Source of the DNA: Borrelia recurrentis A1
GTDB lineage: Bacteria; Spirochaetota; Spirochaetia; Borreliales; Borreliaceae
Length of the DNA stretch: 64,000 nt
Direction: 5' to 3'
Assembly (NCBI RefSeq): GCF_000019705.1
Contig: NC_011244.1
Coordinates: 620,001-684,000 of the forward strand
A program made the position numbers and the translations under genes. Of the stretch, positions 39,205 to 48,502 are shown in pieces. A model generated the notes under the pieces. It had not been told where the DNA came from. It ran no database searches and saw only the letters and a list, made by a program, of their open reading frames with translations. Position 1 is the stretch's first letter. Each line of letters starts with the position of its first letter.

Positions 39205-41587
39205 TGCTAAAAAAGATGATCTTCCCATTATTCTTGTAAAAGACAATGTTTTTTTTCCTAATGTGTCTTTGTGGGTTAGTCTTGATGATAATGCTTCGAT
39301 TAATGCAATATATCAGTCTATGTTAGAAGACAGGTTGATTTTATTTTTTTGTGTTAAGGATCTTGAATCTATTTCGGCTAATGCTAAGATTAATGTAGAT
39401 AATTTATATTCTATTGGTACTTATTCAAAGATTATTCAGGTTATAAAAGTTACTGAGACTTTGGTAAAAATTTTGGTTGATTTCCATGATAGAGTTGTTC
39501 TTAAGAGTATTTTAAAGAAAAATGATTATTTTAGAGCAAGAGTTGATTTTATATCTGATAAATGTGAAATTAATGGTGAACTTTTTACTTATGCTAAATT
39601 TTTAAAAGAGACTTATAATACTTACAAATCTTATTTGCCTCCTGCAACATCCAAAGATGATGAGAATATAAATTTTTTTGATAGTCCGGCTAAATTTGTT
39701 GATGTTATAGCTTCTAATGTAAATTTGGAATATAGAGTTAAAGTGGAACTTTTACAAGAGTTAAATGTTAAGGTTAGAATAGAAAAATTAATCATGAATT
39801 TAAATATTGAGACTGAGCTTTTAATGCTTAAGAAAGATATTAAGAGTAAAGTTAAGTCTAAGCTTGATAAAGGACAAAGAGAATATTTTTTGACTGAACA
39901 AGTTAAGGAGATTCAAAAAAGATTAGGTAAAGATGAGACTGACTATTTTGAGAGATTGAATGTAAAAGATATTCCTAAAGATATTAAATCTAGAATTGAG
40001 AGAGAAATATCTAGATTGGCTCGTACAAATGCAAATTCACTAGATGTGAATATTATTAGGAATTATATTGAATTATTGCTTGAGTTGCCTTGGAATGAAA
40101 ATACTGTGATGAAGAATTCTTTAAAAGAAATTGAGATTATTTTAAAAAATTCTCATTATGGTATGAATGAGGCTAAAGAGAAAATAATGAATTTTTTAGC
40201 CGTTTATCATATTAATTCTAAAGTCCAAGCTCCTATTTTGTGTCTTGTAGGTCCACCTGGAACTGGAAAAACTTCTGTTGCTTTATCTATTGCTAAATCT
40301 CTTTCTAGAGAATTTGCAAAAATTTCGCTTGGTGGGCTTAGAGATGAGACAGAAATTAGAGGACATCGTAGGTCTTATGTTGGAGCTCTTCCTGGGGTTT
40401 TTATTAATGCAATCAAAGTTGCAGGTAAATCCAATCCTGTTATTCTTCTTGATGAGATAGATAAAATTAATAGTACTTATAAAGGAAATCCGGAAGCTGC
40501 TCTTTTGGAAGTTTTAGATTCCGAACAAAATACCAGGTTTGTTGATCATTATTTAGAGATTCCTTATGATCTCTCTAATGTGTTGTTTGTGGCGACAGCT
40601 AATTCGATAAATGAAATTTCTAGGCCTCTTCTTGATAGAATGGAAATTATTAAGATAGAAGGGTATTCTTGTGTTGAAAAGTTAGAAATTGCAAAAAATT
40701 TTTTGATACCAAATATTATTAAGGAGAGTTGTTTAGGTAAAGTTTATATCAGAATAGAAGATGATGTTATTTTACATATAATTAGAAACTATACTATGGA
40801 ATCTGGAGTTAGAAATTTAAAAAGAGTATTGACCAATTTGTTTAGAACGGTTTTAAGGGAATTGCTTTATAGTTATTCCAAGGAAGATATTATTGAAGGC
40901 AATTTTTATTTTCCAAGTTCCTTGATACATGGTAATAATTTACTCTTTACTCATGATCCTGATATTCGTGGTATTTATAAGATAATTAATATGCATAACT
41001 TTCATTGTTATGTAAATTGTGAAAGTAGGTTTAATTTGATGCGCATTGATTCTTCTGGGTTTGTTTATGGTCTTGCTTGGACAAATTATGGAGGTGCTGT
41101 ACTTCCTGTTGAAGCTATTAAGTTTGACAAGAAAGGTGACATTATTTTAACAGGTAGTCTTGGAGCTGTTATGAAAGAAAGTGCACAATTGGCGTATTCT
41201 GTTGTTAAAACTTATTCTTCAAAACTTAATTTAGATATAAATGAAATTCCAGAAATTCATCTTCATTTTCCAGAGGGAGCTATACCAAAAGATGGACCTT
41301 CTGCTGGGATTACTATTGCGACAGCTATTGCTTCTGTTTTATCTGATAAAAAAGTACCTTTGGATGTTGCTATGACTGGAGAAGTGACTCTTAAAGGTTC
41401 AGTTCTTTCTGTTGGAGGTATCAAAGAAAAGGTTCTTGCGGCTTATAGAAATGGTATAAATAAAATTATTCTTCCAAGAGATAATGAGAAAGATTATGTT
41501 AAGCTTCCAGAAGATATTAAAGATAATATTGATGTTAAGTATGTTTCTTATTTAAGAGAAGTGTTTGATTATTTAAACATTATTTAA
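39179..41587 (+). CDS. lon: ATP-dependent protease Lon (second Borrelia Lon type)
   Basis: A homohexameric AAA+ serine protease, about 802 residues. The N-terminal LON substrate domain covers about 1-195, Walker A is [16 protein letters not shown], Walker B is [11 protein letters not shown], and the protease domain holds the catalytic Ser in [21 protein letters not shown] and the Lys in [15 protein letters not shown]. The start is ambiguous: ATG at 39179 overlaps clpX by 26 bp, while ATG at 39149 overlaps by 56 bp and has GGAAGG too close to it; I prefer 39179. Borrelia has two Lon proteins; this is the one in the clp cluster. Confidence 0.94.
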   Translation: MKSILNLINAKKDDLPIILVKDNVFFPNVSLWVSLDDNASINAIYQSMLEDRLILFFCVKDLESISANAKINVDNLYSIGTYSKIIQVIKVTETLVKILVDFHDRVVLKSILKKNDYFRARVDFISDKCEINGELFTYAKFLKETYNTYKSYLPPATSKDDENINFFDSPAKFVDVIASNVNLEYRVKVELLQELNVKVRIEKLIMNLNIETELLMLKKDIKSKVKSKLDKGQREYFLTEQVKEIQKRLGKDETDYFERLNVKDIPKDIKSRIEREISRLARTNANSLDVNIIRNYIELLLELPWNENTVMKNSLKEIEIILKNSHYGMNEAKEKIMNFLAVYHINSKVQAPILCLVGPPGTGKTSVALSIAKSLSREFAKISLGGLRDETEIRGHRRSYVGALPGVFINAIKVAGKSNPVILLDEIDKINSTYKGNPEAALLEVLDSEQNTRFVDHYLEIPYDLSNVLFVATANSINEISRPLLDRMEIIKIEGYSCVEKLEIAKNFLIPNIIKESCLGKVYIRIEDDVILHIIRNYTMESGVRNLKRVLTNLFRTVLRELLYSYSKEDIIEGNFYFPSSLIHGNNLLFTHDPDIRGIYKIINMHNFHCYVNCESRFNLMRIDSSGFVYGLAWTNYGGAVLPVEAIKFDKKGDIILTGSLGAVMKESAQLAYSVVKTYSSKLNLDINEIPEIHLHFPEGAIPKDGPSAGITIATAIASVLSDKKVPLDVAMTGEVTLKGSVLSVGGIKEKVLAAYRNGINKIILPRDNEKDYVKLPEDIKDNIDVKYVSYLREVFDYLNII

Positions 41588-41621
41588 AGTTTATGTGATA
41601 AAATTTATTAAAGGAGGGGCT

Positions 41622-41675
41622 ATGAAAGATGGAATTAGAAAACCTTCAGGCAGTAGGGCATCTTTAAATTTTTAA
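41622..41675 (+). CDS. 17-codon ORF with strong ribosome binding site, open beyond its stop
   Basis: After lon, a near-perfect AAAGGAGGGG site stands 3 bp before an ATG that opens MKDGIRKPSGSRASLNF and then TAA. The same frame stays open for 30 more codons (41676-41765, Asn- and Lys-rich) to TAG at 41766. No known family comes to mind. It could be a real micropeptide, a slightly decayed gene of 48 codons interrupted by TAA, or a leader. The ribosome binding site is among the strongest in the window, which argues that something is translated here. A sequencing error or polymorphism at the TAA cannot be excluded. Confidence 0.45.
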   Translation: MKDGIRKPSGSRASLNF

Positions 41676-41762
41676 GGCATTATTAAAAACCCAACAAAAA
41701 ATAACTTTTTAAACTTTTCAAATAACAACTTTGGTAAGAATTTTACTAAAAAAAAAAAAGAT

Positions 41763-41790
41763 AAATAGCATGACTAGAGTCATGCTATTT
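41763..41790. terminator. Bidirectional terminator between lon and rpsD
   Basis: A perfect hairpin with 13-bp arms (AAATAGCATGACT / AGTCATGCTATTT) and a 2-base centre. On the minus strand it is followed by a run of 12 U residues (A12 at 41748-41759), making it a strong terminator for rpsD; on the plus strand it is a weaker one for the lon operon. It starts 6 bp beyond the rpsD stop. Confidence 0.88.
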
Positions 41791-41796
41791 GTTACA

Positions 41797-42423
41797 TTAC
41801 GCTCTCTTGGAATAATATTCTACAATCATTTGTTCATTTGCAAGAGTAGGTATTTCATCTCTTGATGGAGTTCGAATTATTTTGACATTGAGGGCGTCAG
41901 CGTTTACTTCTATCCAATCTGGTAATTTTCTAAGAGTAGATGTTTTTTCTATATTAGACCTGACTAATTTTTTAAAGCTATCTTTTTCCTTTACTTGTAT
42001 TATATCGTTTGCTCTTAAAGTAATGGATGGGATTGTAACTCTTCTTCCATTAAGTATAATAATACCATGTGAAACTATTTGTCTTGCATGAGCTCTTGAA
42101 ATGGCAAATCCAGCTCGATAAACAATATTGTCAATCCTTCTCTCAAGTAATGCCAAGAGATTATCACCAGTGACTCCGTGTTGTCTTCTTGCTTCTTTAA
42201 AAACATTAGTGAGTTGCCTTTCACTAACACCATAAGTAAACTTTACCTTTTGTTTTTCTATTAATTGTTTTCCATATTCTGTAACTTTAGTTCGCCTAGA
42301 TCTTCCATGCATTCCAGGTGGATTGGTTTTTTTTTTAAGTAATTTGTCATATTTTGGCTGTTCAAAGATATTAACCCCAAATCGTCTAACCAATTTTCCT
42401 TTAGCTATACTTTTCCTATTCAT
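41797..42423 (-). CDS. rpsD: 30S ribosomal protein S4
   Basis: Primary 16S rRNA-binding protein of the small subunit, 208 residues. The N-terminal region reads MNRKSIAKGKLVRRFGVNIFEQPKYDKLLKKK with PPGMHGRSR, and the S4 RNA-binding domain is at about 95-155 (RRIDNIVYRAGFAISRAHARQIVSHGIIILNGRRVTIPS). GAGGAAT lies just before the ATG. The initiator tRNA gene ends 18 bp upstream on the same strand with a promoter ahead of it, so tRNA-fMet and rpsD probably share a transcript. S4 is here away from the usual alpha operon. Confidence 0.97.
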   Translation of the reverse strand: MNRKSIAKGKLVRRFGVNIFEQPKYDKLLKKKTNPPGMHGRSRRTKVTEYGKQLIEKQKVKFTYGVSERQLTNVFKEARRQHGVTGDNLLALLERRIDNIVYRAGFAISRAHARQIVSHGIIILNGRRVTIPSITLRANDIIQVKEKDSFKKLVRSNIEKTSTLRKLPDWIEVNADALNVKIIRTPSRDEIPTLANEQMIVEYYSKRA

Positions 42424-42441
42424 TAATTCCTCACATTTAAA

Positions 42442-42515
42442 TAGCAGGGACAGGACTTGAACCTGCGATCTTCGGGTTATGAGCCCGACGAGCTACCCAG
42501 CTGCTCCACCCTGCG
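42442..42515 (-). tRNA. Initiator tRNA-fMet (CAT)
   Basis: A full cloverleaf with anticodon CAT in the loop CTCATAA. The anticodon stem has three consecutive G-C pairs (GGG/CCC) and position 1 is a C that cannot pair with position 72 (U here); both are hallmarks of the initiator. The C1-U72 mismatch, instead of the commoner C1-A72, is worth noting. Confidence 0.92.
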
Positions 42516-42526
42516 TCTTGAAACAT

Positions 42527-42556
42527 AGTCTAACATAATTTTGTTTGTAGTGTCAA
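42527..42556 (-). promoter_or_regulatory. Promoter of tRNA-fMet and rpsD
   Basis: On the minus strand a perfect TTGACA (42551-42556) is followed 18 bp later by TAGACT (42527-42532). Transcription would start a few bases before the tRNA. Confidence 0.55.
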
Positions 42557-42570
42557 TTAATTTTATATTC

Positions 42571-43839
42571 TTATATTAATATATGTGTTTCGTATATTTC
42601 TTGATGACATTCTTTGATTGTATGTTTTATTTTATCTACTTTTTGTATTAACTTTTCTAAGTTATCTTCATACTTTAAATCTAGTTTGATGTAAAGATTT
42701 ATTTCATTTCCTTGATGATAAAAATTCAGTTCTCTAAAATTGATATTAATATTTTTTAATGTATTTTTTATTTCTCTTTTTAAGTTTATGTTTTGTTTTG
42801 AGAGAAGATTATTTGCATTGTCGATAATTACGTGTAATCCTTCTTTAATCATTATAAAGCCAATACATATGGATATTATTTTGTCAAAACCTGTCCATAC
42901 ATAAGTTGCAAGTAATAAACTTAATGTGGTACCTCCATGAGAGAATATGCAATTCTTGTCGGATGATGATAATGCTAGAAGTAAGTAATTGTTATATCTT
43001 TTACCGATTTGGAATTTTACTACATGCTCGATTATCTTTACTAAAAAGAATATAAAAGGTATTAATGGTATCCAAATGCTTTTTTTAAAAGAATTATTTG
43101 AAAATATTTCTAATATGTTTTTTTTACTATGATGTTCATGATTCATATGCAGTTCAGGTTCTTTGTGAAAATCGATTATTTGATTTAGTCCTGTTGAGTT
43201 TATAAATATTGTAAATCCTGAGATTATTATGGCGATTCCTATAATTAATGCTATTAGATTTTCCATTTTTTTATATCCGTAAGGATAATGAATTGTTTCT
43301 GGTTTATTTGTAATTTTTAAACTAAAATATGTAATTGTCGATAAAATGAAATCCGATGTAACATGAAGTGCATCTGCTATGAGAGCAAATGAATTAAAAA
43401 GAATGCCAACGGTAAGTTTAGATGTTATTGATGCTACTTCTGCTAGTACTGAAATTAATCCTATTCTCATAATTATTGTATCTTTTTTTATTTCATGAGT
43501 TAAATCTTTTTCGTATTCATTATTGTTATTGACAAATCCTAAATTTTTAAGCTCTTCTTTGATATCATTGATTTTGCATAATATCTTGTGTATTTTATTT
43601 TTTTTTCCATAGTGGATTAGATTACGAATTAATATTTTTTCTATTCCTTCTGAGTGAAAATTTGGATCCATATAAAAATTATTGATTTGAATTTCTTTAT
43701 CTTGTATTTTTGCTTTTAAATATGAAATCGCATTAACGTTATTTTCTATATAAATTATATAAATTTCATTTTTTTGTAGGTTTTCAAGATTGAATTGAGT
43801 GCATTTATTGATATTTTTGCTATTAATTATTTTAATCAT
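42571..43839 (-). CDS. Cation diffusion facilitator-like transporter with N-terminal GNAT-like domain
   Basis: A 422-residue protein in two parts. Residues about 1-110 look like a small, degenerate GNAT acetyltransferase fold (NFYMDPNFHSEGIEKILIRNLIHYGKKNKIHKILC...KNLGFVNNNNEYEKDL). From about 118 it is a cation efflux (CDF) membrane domain with six spans; TM2 carries HxxxD in FALIADALHVTSDFILS. The TM5 site is abnormal: SSSDKNCIFSHGGTTLSLL has the His but no Asp four residues later. A His-rich loop (MNHEHHSKK) lies between spans 4 and 5, and a cytoplasmic CDF tail follows. Zinc or manganese are possible substrates; none is proven. Divergent from the next gene. Confidence 0.75.
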   Translation of the reverse strand: MIKIINSKNINKCTQFNLENLQKNEIYIIYIENNVNAISYLKAKIQDKEIQINNFYMDPNFHSEGIEKILIRNLIHYGKKNKIHKILCKINDIKEELKNLGFVNNNNEYEKDLTHEIKKDTIIMRIGLISVLAEVASITSKLTVGILFNSFALIADALHVTSDFILSTITYFSLKITNKPETIHYPYGYKKMENLIALIIGIAIIISGFTIFINSTGLNQIIDFHKEPELHMNHEHHSKKNILEIFSNNSFKKSIWIPLIPFIFFLVKIIEHVVKFQIGKRYNNYLLLALSSSDKNCIFSHGGTTLSLLLATYVWTGFDKIISICIGFIMIKEGLHVIIDNANNLLSKQNINLKREIKNTLKNININFRELNFYHQGNEINLYIKLDLKYEDNLEKLIQKVDKIKHTIKECHQEIYETHILI

Positions 43840-43955
43840 ATTTGCACTTTTCCTTTAGTTTATTGCATAATCCTATTATGTGTAAAGATAACATTATTTT
43901 TTTTAATATTCAATTAATTTCATTATATTACTAAAGGGAATTGGAGGGATGTCTT

Positions 43956-44324
43956 ATGTTGCAATCTCAATTATTTGTTAAAAAATGCAAAAGATGTATT
44001 TCTAAAGATGAAGTTTTAATGAATAATGTAAAGAATGTCGAAAATGTTTTTTACGATTTTCTTAAAGTTTTTGATAAAAAGGCTTTAGAGAATATGTTTA
44101 ATTATTATTATGAAAATTTTGATTTTGATAAAGGAATATATGATTTTATTGATAAATTTATTCCAATGATTGATTTTTTGTCATTAGAAATTTTGGAACA
44201 TGAATTTAATTTTGATGAGAAAAGAATTATTTTAGATATTTTTGATGCATCTGCATGTACTATGAAATCCAATCAGTTAAGCGAGTTTGCAAAGGCTATC
44301 GTTTCTCTTGGTATTTTGAGTTGA
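43956..44324 (+). CDS. Conserved hypothetical protein, 122 residues
   Basis: I do not recognise this family. The protein is acidic and helical with many Phe, Asp and Glu residues (NVFYDFLKVFDKKALENMFNYYYENFDFDKGIYDFIDKFIPMIDF), and no signal peptide or membrane span. One CxxC pair occurs near the N-terminus (KKCKRCISKDE), but a second pair for zinc binding is absent. GGAGGGA 6 bp before the ATG at 43956 fixes the start; a TTG at 43941 is less likely. Transcribed away from the CDF-like gene and toward cdd. Confidence 0.7.
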   Translation: MLQSQLFVKKCKRCISKDEVLMNNVKNVENVFYDFLKVFDKKALENMFNYYYENFDFDKGIYDFIDKFIPMIDFLSLEILEHEFNFDEKRIILDIFDASACTMKSNQLSEFAKAIVSLGILS

Positions 44325-44359
44325 TATTGAGACTTGATTTTTTATATAAGATTTATATG

Positions 44360-44815
44360 TCACGTTGTTTTATTTGCTTTAAATATTTTTGATAGTTCTT
44401 CTTTATTGAATGGAAATTTAAGTAGATCGTTGAGTGTGTAAATTTTAAAAACTTTTTTATTCATGTTAAATTGATTAGGATCTGTTATTAATATTTTAGT
44501 ATCTTCTTCAAAAAATTCTGACATTACTTGACGACATATTGCGCATGGGACACTTGCTGGGATTGTTGTGACTAATATGAAATCTATTTTTTGGACTCCA
44601 ACAGATGATATCATGTTTATTATTGCAGCTTGTTCTGCACATCTAGTTGCTCCAAAGCTTGCGTTTTCAATATTTGAACCTTGAAAAAATAAATTGTCTT
44701 TAGTTTTAATACAAGCTCCAACTTTAAATTTTGAGTAAGGAGAATATGCGTTATTTCTTGCAGTTTCAGCTAATTGAAATGCTTTTATAATTGCATCCTG
44801 TCCATTATCATTCAT
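44360..44815 (-). CDS. cdd: Cytidine deaminase
   Basis: A 151-residue, tetrameric-type zinc cytidine deaminase of pyrimidine salvage, making uridine from cytidine. It has NAYSPYSKFKVGACI at the N-terminus, the active-site motif TRCAEQAAI (zinc Cys and catalytic Glu), and the PCAICRQVM pair of zinc Cys residues. Full length for the small form (about 130-150). Borrelia cannot synthesise pyrimidines, so salvage is needed. Divergent from the NrnA-like gene. Confidence 0.95.
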   Translation of the reverse strand: MNDNGQDAIIKAFQLAETARNNAYSPYSKFKVGACIKTKDNLFFQGSNIENASFGATRCAEQAAIINMISSVGVQKIDFILVTTIPASVPCAICRQVMSEFFEEDTKILITDPNQFNMNKKVFKIYTLNDLLKFPFNKEELSKIFKANKTT

Positions 44816-44948
44816 TTATAAAACCTCTTGAATTTATAACGTATTCAATTATAACATAATGTTTATAATTTTATATTAAAATATTGTAAAATGTTTAATT
44901 ATGAGATGTAATTATTGATTTATGTGAAAGGTTTGTTAATGTTTTTTT

Positions 44949-45908
44949 ATGATTGATGTTATTGAATTTATTAAAAAGTATGACAATTTTATCATTGTTG
45001 GGCATAAGGATCCCGATTTTGATTGTATAGGTTCATCTTTGGCGTTAGCTTCTTTTTTGCGCAGAATAGGCAAAGGAATTATTCTGTTAAATGAAGGTCC
45101 ATTTGTGAGAAAGGAAATAATTCCTTTTAAAGAGAAGTTTTTGTCTAAATGGCCGAATGTTAATTTGTTAGATTATGCTGTTATTATTTTGGATTGCTCC
45201 GTATTTGATCGCATTGGAGATGAATTTGTTTTTTATGTAAAAGATATGCCTATTCTTGTTATTGATCATCATTCCTCAGGAGACAAATTGGATACCCTTG
45301 GATATATTGATTCTGGTGCACCTTCAACAACTTTTTTGATTGAAAAATTAATTAGAGCATTTGGATATGAAGTTACTAAGGAAGAGGCATGGTATATTTT
45401 AGTGGGGTTTTGTACAGATACAGGATTTTTTAGATTTATTTCAAGAGATGATCCTGCACCCTTTGAAATGGTATCTAGACTTGTATCTAAAGGCTTGATT
45501 CTTAAAGATATTTATAATTATATTGAATCTGTTAAAAGTTTAGCCTCAATAGATGTGCTTAGTATGATGCTAAATAATCTTAGAACATATTTTGATGGTA
45601 AGGTATTGTTAACGGTTTTACCCTTTAATGCTAAGAGAGACAATAATGTTAGTGGAGTTAATGAACTATTTTATTCACTTCTTGCTAATGTAGAAAATAA
45701 TGAAATATTAATTATTTTGAAAGAAATAGAAGATGGTTCTATTTTAGCAGGACTTCGTTCTAAGGAATATTTTGACGTGGGAGAACTTGCAAAATATTTT
45801 GGAGGAGGGGGACATAAACATGCTAGTGGATTTAAGATTAAAAATACTGCTTTAAACCTTTTAGAAAATCAAATAATTGCATATATTAAAGATGCTATTA
45901 ATTCTTGA
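44949..45908 (+). CDS. DHH/DHHA1 phosphoesterase, NrnA-like
   Basis: A 319-residue phosphoesterase of the family that degrades nano-RNA, pAp or cyclic dinucleotide products. Metal-binding motifs: [16 protein letters not shown] (motif I), [13 protein letters not shown] (motif II), the DHH triad in [11 protein letters not shown], and [11 protein letters not shown] (motif IV). The DHHA1 substrate domain ends with [13 protein letters not shown]. In Borrelia, DhhP handles c-di-AMP; whether this gene is that enzyme or a second NrnA cannot be told from the sequence. Its 3' end overlaps nagZ by 11 bp on the opposite strand. Confidence 0.88.
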   Translation: MIDVIEFIKKYDNFIIVGHKDPDFDCIGSSLALASFLRRIGKGIILLNEGPFVRKEIIPFKEKFLSKWPNVNLLDYAVIILDCSVFDRIGDEFVFYVKDMPILVIDHHSSGDKLDTLGYIDSGAPSTTFLIEKLIRAFGYEVTKEEAWYILVGFCTDTGFFRFISRDDPAPFEMVSRLVSKGLILKDIYNYIESVKSLASIDVLSMMLNNLRTYFDGKVLLTVLPFNAKRDNNVSGVNELFYSLLANVENNEILIILKEIEDGSILAGLRSKEYFDVGELAKYFGGGGHKHASGFKIKNTALNLLENQIIAYIKDAINS

Positions 45909-47553
45909 GATTCATTAAAGGTATTTGTCCTTTTGGATTAAAATCTTCTGTTAAAGTTAAAAATCCAGATTTAAATGATAGTGTTGTAGTTCCATATACT
46001 ACTACTATGTTTTCTATCCAGTTCAGTTGTTTAATGTGTTGGGGGGTAAGAGATACAATGATGCTTATTTTATTTTTATATTCTTTTAAATTTTTTATGT
46101 ACTCTAAACTAGCAGGTGTTGATACATTAAAAATAACTTGTTCATATTGTGCAATTAAATTTTTTATTTCTTTTAATTGTGTGATATTTATGCTATTTAG
46201 TGGATAATAATTATAATAATAGCCATAACTATTTTGAAATATTTTTTTACCTTCTTTAATCATTGTATTATAAGGTGATATTAATAGCGTTTTTTTATGC
46301 TTTGATATTTTTTTTGATAGTTTTATTTTTGTTATACTTCTTAATGTATTTTGTTCAAAAAAAAATTCAGCTTCTTTAGTAGGTATTTCTTTAGCATTGT
46401 CATATTTTGGGAAAAGTTCTTCTTTGTTTCTTTTTTCTTTTAGATATTCTAATTTTATTCTAAGTATTCTTTTGTTAGATTTAATAATGTTTTCTTTTAT
46501 TGTATTGTCTTTTTGCATGAGGTTTAATAGTTGATTGTAAGCATTATTTTGTATATCTTCATTTAATGATATTAATAAAATATCAGTTTCTGTTCTAATA
46601 ATTCGTTCAATTGTGTCATAAATGCTTTCATTTTGATATCTTACTGCATTCATTAGTAGGTCGTCTGTTATTATTAAATTGTCGTATTTTAAGTCTTGCC
46701 TAAGAATTTCCTTGATAATTTTAGTTGATGAGGATGCAGGTATTTCTTTTCCGTTTGTAAGCATTGGATATGCTAAGTGTCCGCTCATAATCATTGGAAT
46801 GTTTTCTTGTATTAGTATTTTATATGGCAGCAATTCATTTCTTTTAATTTCTTTGAAATCTGAATTGATTATTGGCATTTTTATATGAGAATCAATAACA
46901 GTATTGCCATGTCCGGGAAAATGTTTTGCTGTTGAGATGATGCCTGCTTGTTTTTGTCCTTTATAGAAAGCCAATGCAAATAGAGATACGATTTGTGGAT
47001 TATTTGAATATGTTCTTGGGCCTATTATGAAGTTTTCTTCATTACTGTAAATATCTGTTATTGGGGCAAAATTTATGTTAATTCCAAGTTGTTTTAATTC
47101 ATTTGCTATATGATATCCAGTAAAGTAGGCATCATTTGGTGATAGAGTTGCTGTGATTCCAAGATTTCCTATTGTTTTTGATGTTTTAAGTTTTATATGT
47201 TGTGTCCATCCACCTTCTTGATCTGTTGCTATAAATAAGGGAATTTTAAATCTATTCTTTTGAGAAATTGTTTGTGCTTTATTTATACTTTCTATTAAGT
47301 TGTATAAATTTTTTGCATTCCATCCAAAAATTTTGATTCCACCTAAATTTTTTTCTTTGATGAAGTTTAGGGTAAAGTTTGTTATTTTTTCTTTTGGATA
47401 ACTTATCATAAACATTTGTCCCAATAATTCTTTGTCATTCATTTGACTTACTATTTGTTCTATTAGTTTTTCTTTATTTTCTGTACTCCAAAAGTCATAA
47501 CAAAAACAATTATTATTAATTAAAAAAACAATTATATAAATAATTTTTTTCAT
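45898..47553 (-). CDS. Glycoside hydrolase family 3, NagZ-like beta-N-acetylhexosaminidase
   Basis: A 551-residue secreted or periplasmic enzyme with a signal peptide ([22 protein letters not shown]). The GH3 barrel has [12 protein letters not shown], the general acid/base motif [19 protein letters not shown] typical of the NagZ branch, and the nucleophile Asp in [14 protein letters not shown]-terminal domain of about 150 residues follows. The Cys in the hydrophobic tail may allow lipid attachment but the box is not convincing. It probably releases GlcNAc from muropeptides or chitobiose; Borrelia uses both. It converges on the NrnA-like gene. Confidence 0.87.
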   Translation of the reverse strand: MKKIIYIIVFLINNNCFCYDFWSTENKEKLIEQIVSQMNDKELLGQMFMISYPKEKITNFTLNFIKEKNLGGIKIFGWNAKNLYNLIESINKAQTISQKNRFKIPLFIATDQEGGWTQHIKLKTSKTIGNLGITATLSPNDAYFTGYHIANELKQLGININFAPITDIYSNEENFIIGPRTYSNNPQIVSLFALAFYKGQKQAGIISTAKHFPGHGNTVIDSHIKMPIINSDFKEIKRNELLPYKILIQENIPMIMSGHLAYPMLTNGKEIPASSSTKIIKEILRQDLKYDNLIITDDLLMNAVRYQNESIYDTIERIIRTETDILLISLNEDIQNNAYNQLLNLMQKDNTIKENIIKSNKRILRIKLEYLKEKRNKEELFPKYDNAKEIPTKEAEFFFEQNTLRSITKIKLSKKISKHKKTLLISPYNTMIKEGKKIFQNSYGYYYNYYPLNSINITQLKEIKNLIAQYEQVIFNVSTPASLEYIKNLKEYKNKISIIVSLTPQHIKQLNWIENIVVVYGTTTLSFKSGFLTLTEDFNPKGQIPLMNLKN

Positions 47554-47731
47554 TTGAAACCATACTAATCTTTTTTTGATTCATAAGTATATCATATTGT
47601 TTTAAGTTTACTTATTTCAAGTTCCTTATTATTTTAAAATTTTTTGAGTATATTTTTTATATTGTAATTATAAATTAATTATTATTTTCAATTTATATCA
47701 AATGTTTTGTTTGTTGATAGTACTATTTATA

Positions 47732-47760
47732 TTGACAAAATATCTTTGAATTTATACACT
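47732..47760 (+). promoter_or_regulatory. Promoter of the CAT-anticodon tRNA and DJ-1 gene
   Basis: Perfect TTGACA (47732-47737), 17-bp spacer, and TACACT (47755-47760), about 14 bp ahead of the tRNA. Confidence 0.6.
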
Positions 47761-47773
47761 TTAATGGCTACAG

Positions 47774-47847
47774 GCTGATGTAGCTCAGTTGGTTAGAGCA
47801 TTCGGCTCATATCCGAGAGGTCGTGGGTTCAAGTCCCTCCATCAGCA
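47774..47847 (+). tRNA. tRNA with CAT anticodon, probably elongator tRNA-Met
   Basis: Acceptor GCTGATG/CATCAGC, fully paired including 1-72, so not an initiator. Anticodon loop CTCATAT. The acceptor lacks the C4-G69/C5-G68 pairs typical of the lysidine-modified tRNA-Ile2, favouring elongator Met, but Ile2 cannot be ruled out by eye. Confidence 0.85.
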
Positions 47848-47863
47848 TTAAGGAGTTTGTATT

Positions 47864-48409
47864 ATGAGAGTAGCAATTATACTTGCAGATGGTTTTGAAG
47901 AAATTGAAGCTGTAGTTCCTATGGATATTTTAAGGCGTGGTAATGTTGATTTGAAAGTTGTAAGTTTAAATGATAGTAAATTTGTTTCAAGTTCTAGGGG
48001 TTTTGTTTTTGGGGCAGATGAGAAGATATCAAATTGCACAGCAGATCATTTTGATTTGATAATACTTCCTGGGGGAATGCCAGGTGCTATAAATCTTTTT
48101 GAATCTAAGGATTTAGATAGTATTTTGAGAAATATGAATTTACAGGGCAAGTTGATTGCGGCTATTTGTGCATCGCCAGTAGTTGTTCTGGCTGCAAAGG
48201 GACTTTTGGGTGAGAGTAAATTTACGTGTTATCCAGGGTTTGAAAATGATATTACTGATGGTGAATTTGTTAATGAAGATGTTGTTATTAGTAATAATTT
48301 TATTACTTCTAAGGGTGTTGGCACGTCTTTTAAATTTGTTTTTGCTTTATTAAAGATTGTTAAGGGAGAGGGTATACTTGAGGATGTTAAAAATAAAGTT
48401 TTGCTTTAA
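47864..48409 (+). CDS. DJ-1/PfpI family protein (ThiJ-like)
   Basis: A 181-residue cytosolic protein of the DJ-1/ThiJ/PfpI superfamily. Motifs are VAIILADGFEEIEAVVPMDILRR at the N-terminus with the conserved Glu, LIILPGGMPGA, and the nucleophile-elbow Cys in LIAAICASPVVVLAAKGLL. DJ-1 relatives act as deglycases or protect against carbonyl and oxidative stress; old thiamine-pathway annotations are not supported here, since Borrelia lacks thiamine synthesis. AAGGAG is 10 bp before the ATG. It begins 16 bp after the tRNA and shares its promoter, it seems. Converges on ackA. Confidence 0.9.
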   Translation: MRVAIILADGFEEIEAVVPMDILRRGNVDLKVVSLNDSKFVSSSRGFVFGADEKISNCTADHFDLIILPGGMPGAINLFESKDLDSILRNMNLQGKLIAAICASPVVVLAAKGLLGESKFTCYPGFENDITDGEFVNEDVVISNNFITSKGVGTSFKFVFALLKIVKGEGILEDVKNKVLL

Positions 48410-48502
48410 TATGGAATATGCAATAAGTAATTGCTATTAATGTTATTTGTCTAATTAAAAAAAATGTTTTATAGTAAAGAGCCATTTTTTGTATATTTAT
48501 GA

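Noticed and set aside
47774..47847. tRNA-Ile2 (lysidine CAT)
   Set aside because: The acceptor stem lacks the C4-G69/C5-G68 pairs that favour lysidine synthetase; elongator Met is likelier, though not proved.
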